Assembly (NCBI GenBank): GCA_946184215.1
Contig: CAMHER010000016.1
Span: 1 to 16,931 of the forward strand
Direction of reading: 5' to 3'
Length of the DNA: 16,931 nt
Source of the DNA: an uncultured Clostridia bacterium
Lineage (GTDB): Bacteria; Bacillota; Clostridia; Oscillospirales; Oscillospiraceae
Shown here: in pieces, positions 13,270-16,931 of the stretch
Numbering within the stretch: position 1 is the first letter of the stretch
Layout of the letters: the number at the start of each line of letters is the position of its first letter
Program-made: the position numbers and the translations under genes
The notes under the pieces: generated by a model
What the model saw: only the letters and a program-made list of their open reading frames with translations
Told to the model about the DNA's origin: nothing
The model's database searches: none

Positions 13270-15620
13270 CCCAGCACCTTCTTTGCGATATCCGCGCCCT
13301 GCTTGGCGTCTTTGGCGTAATAGTCCGCGCCGATCTCGGCGGCGTAATCCTCCGTCAGCACCGCGCCGCCGACCATGATCTTGCAGTCGTGGCCGCTTTT
13401 TCGCAGCGCGGTGATCGTCTCGGCCATGCTGGTCACGGTGGTCGTCATCAGCGCCGAGAGCCCGATCAGTTTGACGTTCTCGCGCACGGCGGTCTCCACC
13501 ACGGTCTGGGGCGGCACGTCGTGCCCCAGGTCGATAACCGTGTAGCCGTAGTTCTCCAGCACCACGCGCACGATGTTCTTGCCGATATCGTGGATGTCGC
13601 CCCGGACGGTTGCCAGAATGATCTTGCCCTTGGAGACGGTCGCGCCGCCGCGATTGGCGATCCTTGTCTTGATCACCTCAAAGCCCGCGCTGGCCGCGCC
13701 GGCTGCCTTCATCAGCTGCGGCAGGAAGATCTCGCCCTTTTCATAGCGTTCGCCCACGCGGTCGAGCGCGGGGATGAGCAGCCGGTCAACGGCCGTAAGC
13801 TCGTCCATTTTCCCGAGCGCTTTTTCCGTCAGCGCGGCGGTCTCGGCAGTCAGCCCGCGCAGGATCGCTTCACCGAGGCTCAGCTCCGCGCCGTCCTTTA
13901 CAGCGGGCGCGGCTTCGGCCGTGACGTTTGCAAAGCGGCGGATATAGTCCTCGCTGTCCTTATCCTCGCCGGAGAGCACGCGGAAGGCAGCGATGGCGTC
14001 CATCACGGCGCTCTGGTTGGGGTTGACGATGGGCAGATCGAGCCCGGCGTACAGCGCCTGGGTGAGGAAGCTGACGGTGATGTTCTCGCGCGCGGGCAGT
14101 CCGAAGGAAATGTTGCTCACGCCGAGCACGGTGCGCAGCCCCAGCTCCTCCTTCACCGCACGCAGGGCGCGCAGCGTTTCGGCGGCCTGACCCTGCTGGG
14201 CGGAGACCGTCAGCGTCAGGCAGTCGATCAGCACGTCCTCTTTCCGGATCCCATAGGACAGCGCGGCGTCCAGGATCCGCTTCGCGATGGCGACGCGGCC
14301 CCGCCAATCCTGCGGGATGCCGTTTTCATCCATGCAAAGCCCGACGACGGCGGAGCCGTATTTTTTGCACAGCGGCAGGATCGCGTCGAGCACCTCTTTT
14401 TTGCCGTTGACCGAGTTGACGACGGCCTTGCCGTTGTACGCCCGCAGCCCGGCCTCAATGGCGCGGGGATCGGACGAGTCGATCTGCAGCGGCAGATCCA
14501 CCGCGCCCTGCAGCGCCTTGACGGCGCGGCGCATCAGTTCCGGCTCGTCGAGCCCGGGCAGCCCCACGTTCACGTCCAGGATGTCCGCGCCGGCGTCCTG
14601 CTGTTCGACGCCCCGCGCGACGATATAATCGATATCCCCTTCCCGCAGCGCCTGCTGAAAGCGCTTCTTGCCGGTGGGGTTGATGCGCTCGCCGATCACG
14701 CGCACGCCGTTCAGCTCGACGGCACCCGTGGAGCCGCACACCCCGCCGCGGACCGTATCGCGCCGCGCTGCGGGGCGGACGCCGGAAAGCGCTTTGGCCG
14801 CGGCGCGGATAAAGACCGGCGTCGTGCCGCAGCAGCCGCCCAGGATACTCGCGCCCTTCTCCGGGGCTTTGGCAAGCTCCGCGGCAAATTCCGCTGGCGT
14901 GATGCGGTATTCTCCGGTGGCCGGGTCGGGCAGACCGGCGTTCGGTTTCAGGATCAGCGGAAGATCCGTCCATCTGCGCAGTTCCTCCACCAGCGGGAGC
15001 AGTTCCTTCGGCCCGAGGCTGCAGTTGAAGCCCAGGGCGTCCACACCAAGGCCGGTAAGCGTCAGCGCCATCGCGCCCACCGTCACGCCGAGGAAGCTGC
15101 GCCCGCTCGCTTCAAAGGTCATCGTCGCCCAGACGGGCAGATCGCAGTTCTCCTTTGCGGCGAGGACGGCGGCGCGCATTTCGCCCAGGTCGCTCATCGT
15201 CTCGATGACAATGAGGTCCGCCCCGGCAGCGGCGCCGGCCGTGACGATCTCGCGGAAGATATCATAGGCCTCCTCAAACGAAAGATCGCCCAGCGGCTCT
15301 GTCAGGCGTCCCGTCGGGCCGATGTCCAGCGCCACCCGGACGCCGTCGAAGCCCTCGGCCGCCCTGCGCGCGCAGCGCACGCCCGCCGTGACAAGTTCTT
15401 CCACGTCGTATCCGCAGCCCGCAGCCTTACAGCGGTTTGCGCCGAAGGTGTTGGTATACAGTACCTTTGACCCGGCCTCGGCATAGCGGCGCTGTATGGT
15501 GGAGACGGTCTGAGGCTGCATGACGTTCCAGACCTCCGGAAGCTCCCCGAGCGGCAGCCCGGCCGCCTGGAGCATGGTCCCCATGCCGCCGTCGAGCAAA
15601 ATGATTTCAGTTGGATCCAC
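13266..15620 (-). CDS. metH: Cobalamin-dependent methionine synthase core, lacking the activation domain
   Basis: 784 residues, against more than 1200 for E. coli MetH. Modules in order: homocysteine barrel (1-280) with LLDGGMGT, TNTFGANR and zinc cysteines C200, C263 and C264; folate barrel (about 300-565) with VIGERINPTGKK, QIDSSDP and GVSNISFGLP; the four-helix B12 cap (about 580-660); and the B12 domain (about 663-784) with DIHDIGKNIV (675-684), whose H677 would coordinate cobalt. The fourth, S-adenosylmethionine-binding reactivation domain is absent and is encoded by the gene just upstream. The start is GTG at 15620: AAAGGAGG lies nine bases ahead, and the codon overlaps the upstream gene by 14 bases. 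It transfers methyl from 5-methyl-THF to homocysteine through methylcobalamin. Confidence 0.95.
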   Translation of the reverse strand: MDPTEIILLDGGMGTMLQAAGLPLGELPEVWNVMQPQTVSTIQRRYAEAGSKVLYTNTFGANRCKAAGCGYDVEELVTAGVRCARRAAEGFDGVRVALDIGPTGRLTEPLGDLSFEEAYDIFREIVTAGAAAGADLIVIETMSDLGEMRAAVLAAKENCDLPVWATMTFEASGRSFLGVTVGAMALTLTGLGVDALGFNCSLGPKELLPLVEELRRWTDLPLILKPNAGLPDPATGEYRITPAEFAAELAKAPEKGASILGGCCGTTPVFIRAAAKALSGVRPAARRDTVRGGVCGSTGAVELNGVRVIGERINPTGKKRFQQALREGDIDYIVARGVEQQDAGADILDVNVGLPGLDEPELMRRAVKALQGAVDLPLQIDSSDPRAIEAGLRAYNGKAVVNSVNGKKEVLDAILPLCKKYGSAVVGLCMDENGIPQDWRGRVAIAKRILDAALSYGIRKEDVLIDCLTLTVSAQQGQAAETLRALRAVKEELGLRTVLGVSNISFGLPARENITVSFLTQALYAGLDLPIVNPNQSAVMDAIAAFRVLSGEDKDSEDYIRRFANVTAEAAPAVKDGAELSLGEAILRGLTAETAALTEKALGKMDELTAVDRLLIPALDRVGERYEKGEIFLPQLMKAAGAASAGFEVIKTRIANRGGATVSKGKIILATVRGDIHDIGKNIVRVVLENYGYTVIDLGHDVPPQTVVETAVRENVKLIGLSALMTTTVTSMAETITALRKSGHDCKIMVGGAVLTEDYAAEIGADYYAKDAKQGADIAKKVLG

Positions 15621-16278
15621 AGCTTTTGCCCTCCTTTCGCCAGGCGCAGTCCTCCCGCATGCCGCAGCTCTCGCAGCCGCCCGCGCGCTTTGGCTGCGGC
15701 CGGTCGGAGACGCCGATGAGCGCGGTAACGCTCTTTTGCGGGATCATCAGCGCACTCTCCGACAGCGTCACGCCGATGCGGCGGCTGACGTCCAGCACGC
15801 GGAAGAGCGCGCGCTGGTCGGAAAGAGGCATATCCCCGTAGCCGGGGGAGAAGCGGTCGGTCAAAAAGCGGGGCGCCAGTGTCTCGGCGAGGTCGCCGCA
15901 GAAAATGTCGCAGACGCGCTCGACAGCGGCGCTGCCCGCGGCGTCAAGGATCACGGCCTCGGCCATGTCCCGTCCCGCCGCACGGCGGATCAGCGCCTCC
16001 GCCTCCGCGCCGAGCGTCGCGGCGAGTAAAACCACGCTGTCGCAGTCGGAGAGGAACGCGCGGATATCCTCGCCCGCGGGGCGATAATCCGTGCCCGCGA
16101 GCGTCCCGTCCGCTTCGAGAGAAAAGAGCCGCCAGACAAGACGCGGGCGCGCCGTTTGCAGCAGCAGCGTCTCGCAGCGGTCAAGCTCCGCAAGGCTCTC
16201 CCCGCCCAGCTCCCCGCCGCGATAGCGCAGATACCGCAGCGTTTCGCCGCGGGGGATGCGATCGAGTCTCGCCTCCAT
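15607..16278 (-). CDS. Stand-alone methionine synthase activation (reactivation) domain protein
   Basis: A 223-residue protein that matches the MetH C-terminal activation domain, which reductively methylates oxidised cobalamin using S-adenosylmethionine. The best-matching core is RFSPGYGDMPLSDQ (142-155), which corresponds to the RxSxGY...P..DQ block, followed by LFRVLDVSRRIGVTLSES and LMIPQKSVTALIG (178-190), like the SESFMMDPxxSVSG block. The C-terminus adds four cysteines spaced C-x2-C-x5-C-x8-C (C202, C205, C211, C220), possibly a metal or Fe-S site. The ATG at 16278 has AAAGGAGGG eight bases upstream. It is the first gene of the operon and its end overlaps the metH start by 14 bases, so the two parts of the split enzyme are made together. 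Confidence 0.88.
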   Translation of the reverse strand: MEARLDRIPRGETLRYLRYRGGELGGESLAELDRCETLLLQTARPRLVWRLFSLEADGTLAGTDYRPAGEDIRAFLSDCDSVVLLAATLGAEAEALIRRAAGRDMAEAVILDAAGSAAVERVCDIFCGDLAETLAPRFLTDRFSPGYGDMPLSDQRALFRVLDVSRRIGVTLSESALMIPQKSVTALIGVSDRPQPKRAGGCESCGMREDCAWRKEGKSCGSN

Positions 16279-16316
16279 GGGTTCTCCCTCCTTTTTGCAT
16301 TCAGTAATAATGTTTT

Positions 16317-16346
16317 ATTATATAAAATCGCCGCGAGGCTTGTCAA
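16317..16346 (-). promoter_or_regulatory. Near-consensus sigma-A promoter for the methionine operon
   Basis: Minus strand: perfect TTGACA (16346-16341), 18-base spacer, then perfect TATAAT (16322-16317). The leader is only about 30 bases and carries AAAGGAGGG. There is no space for a SAM or cobalamin riboswitch. The -35 begins about ten bases downstream of the rpoD terminator. Confidence 0.84.
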
Positions 16347-16355
16347 TTCCTCAAG

Positions 16356-16388
16356 AAAAGAGGGAACTGCGAAGCAGTTCCCTCTTTT
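16356..16388 (-). terminator. Terminator of rpoD
   Basis: A 15-bp stem (16356-16370 with 16374-16388) has a three-base loop (TTC on the minus strand). On the minus strand the stem ends in a short U-run, TCTTTTCTT. It lies just after the sigma factor stop at 16401 and separates it from the methionine operon. Confidence 0.88.
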
Positions 16389-16400
16389 TCTTTCGGGCGA

Positions 16401-16931
16401 TCAGGTCAGAAAATCGCGGAGCTTTTTCGAACGGGACGGGTGGCGCAGCTTGCGCAGAGCCTTGGCCTCGATCTGACGGATACGCTCGCGGGTGACGTTG
16501 AATTCCTTGCCGACCTCCTCGAGCGTGCGGGTGCGGCCGTCGAGGATGCCGAAGCGCAGCTCCAGCACCTTTTTCTCGCGGGGGGCCAGGGTGTCCAGCA
16601 CCTCCTCGAGCTGTTCGCGCAGCAGCGAGAAGGACGCGGCCTCGGACGGCTCGGAGGCTTCTTCGTCCGGGATAAAGTCACCCAGGTGGGAGTCCTCTTC
16701 CTCGCCGATAGGCGTCTCCAGCGACACCGGCTCCTGGGCGATCTTGAGGATATCGCGCACCTTGTCCACGGGCATGCTCATCTCGGCGGCGATCTCCTCG
16801 GCGGAGGGATCGTGGCCCAGCTCCTGGAGCAGCTGACGGGAGACGCGGATGGTCTTGTTGATGGTCTCGACCATGTGGACGGGGATGCGGATCGTGCGGG
16901 CCTGGTCGGCAATGGCGCGGGTGATGGCCTG
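16401..16931 (-). CDS. rpoD: Primary RNA polymerase sigma factor RpoD, C-terminal part
   Basis: The frame runs off the right edge of the window; 176 C-terminal residues are visible and the N-terminus is missing. The first visible residues, QAITRAIADQARTIRIPVHM, are the end of region 2.4 that recognises the -10 element, a near-invariant sequence of housekeeping sigma-70. Region 3 follows (VETINKTIRVSRQLLQELG), then region 4 with APREKKVLELRFG and the -35-binding helix-turn-helix TLEEVGKEFNVTRERIRQIE, ending RKLRHPSRSKKLRDFL. An internal ATG at 16872-16874 is not a start, since conserved sequence continues upstream of it. A dnaG neighbour beyond the edge is typical of many genomes but is not visible. 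Terminator at 16356-16388. Confidence 0.95.
   Translation of the reverse strand, partial: QAITRAIADQARTIRIPVHMVETINKTIRVSRQLLQELGHDPSAEEIAAEMSMPVDKVRDILKIAQEPVSLETPIGEEEDSHLGDFIPDEEASEPSEAASFSLLREQLEEVLDTLAPREKKVLELRFGILDGRTRTLEEVGKEFNVTRERIRQIEAKALRKLRHPSRSKKLRDFLT

Noticed and set aside
11434..15470. Long plus-strand open frames opposite the methionine operon (11434-13254 and 13251-15470)
   Set aside because: They are antisense shadows of well-supported genes in GC-rich DNA, rich in Arg, Ala, His and Gln without any recognisable domain, and without ribosome binding sites.
16279..16346. Possible SAM or cobalamin riboswitch before the methionine operon
   Set aside because: The leader after the consensus promoter is only about 30 bases and has no conserved core.
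1..16931. CRISPR array, tRNA, rRNA, transposase, phage or toxin-antitoxin genes
   Set aside because: I saw no regular repeats, no tRNA-like cloverleaf and no such protein motifs in either strand; a covariance-model scan was not possible.

Overview
The window looks like chromosomal DNA from a GC-rich member of the Bacillota, most likely an anaerobic gut-type Clostridium relative (Oscillospiraceae-like). The lineage is inferred from four things: strong AAGGAGG-type ribosome binding sites, the family-2 galactose-1-phosphate uridylyltransferase, the racemase plus DUF1934 pair, and a methionine synthase whose reactivation domain is a separate protein. It is dense housekeeping and light accessory sequence: 17 protein genes, no tRNA or rRNA, no CRISPR, no insertion sequence and no phage gene. 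No gene-free stretch is longer than about 200 bases.

Layout, left to right. (1) 1-2662, plus strand: three genes linked by ATGA overlaps. They encode a phosphodiester glycosidase-domain protein (cut by the window edge), a divergent Lgt-like membrane protein that has lost several catalytic residues, and a D-lyxose isomerase-type cupin. (2) 2723-3946, minus strand: a MurI-type glutamate racemase followed by a DUF1934 protein, meeting the first operon at a shared hairpin. (3) 4099-5022, plus strand: an unrecognised acidic protein and a GreA/GreB-type elongation factor. (4) 5090-6577, minus strand: a lone galT. (5) 6757-7434, plus strand: a PAP2 lipid phosphatase. (6) 7475-9273, minus strand: a TrmH-type RNA methyltransferase and an HD phosphohydrolase sharing an ATGA overlap. 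(7) 9469-11437, plus strand: an ABC exporter half-transporter and a 42-residue single-helix membrane protein. (8) 11494-16278, minus strand: a three-gene methionine/one-carbon operon. (9) 16401-16931, minus strand: the C-terminal part of the primary sigma factor RpoD, cut by the window edge.

Transcription units alternate in direction and are separated by strong hairpin terminators, three of them placed between convergent genes. Good sigma-A promoters can be read in the intergenic gaps, several with an extended TGn -10 element.

The most coherent system is the methionine operon. A stand-alone reactivation-domain protein is translated first. Next comes a cobalamin-dependent MetH core that lacks that domain. 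Last comes a fused homocysteine methyltransferase/methylenetetrahydrofolate reductase that would supply methyl-tetrahydrofolate. The least explained pieces are the Lgt-like protein with its operon partners, the Cys-rich tail of the reactivation protein, the 135-residue protein before the Gre factor, and the 42-residue membrane protein behind the ABC transporter. I did not find a clearly new defence or mobile system.
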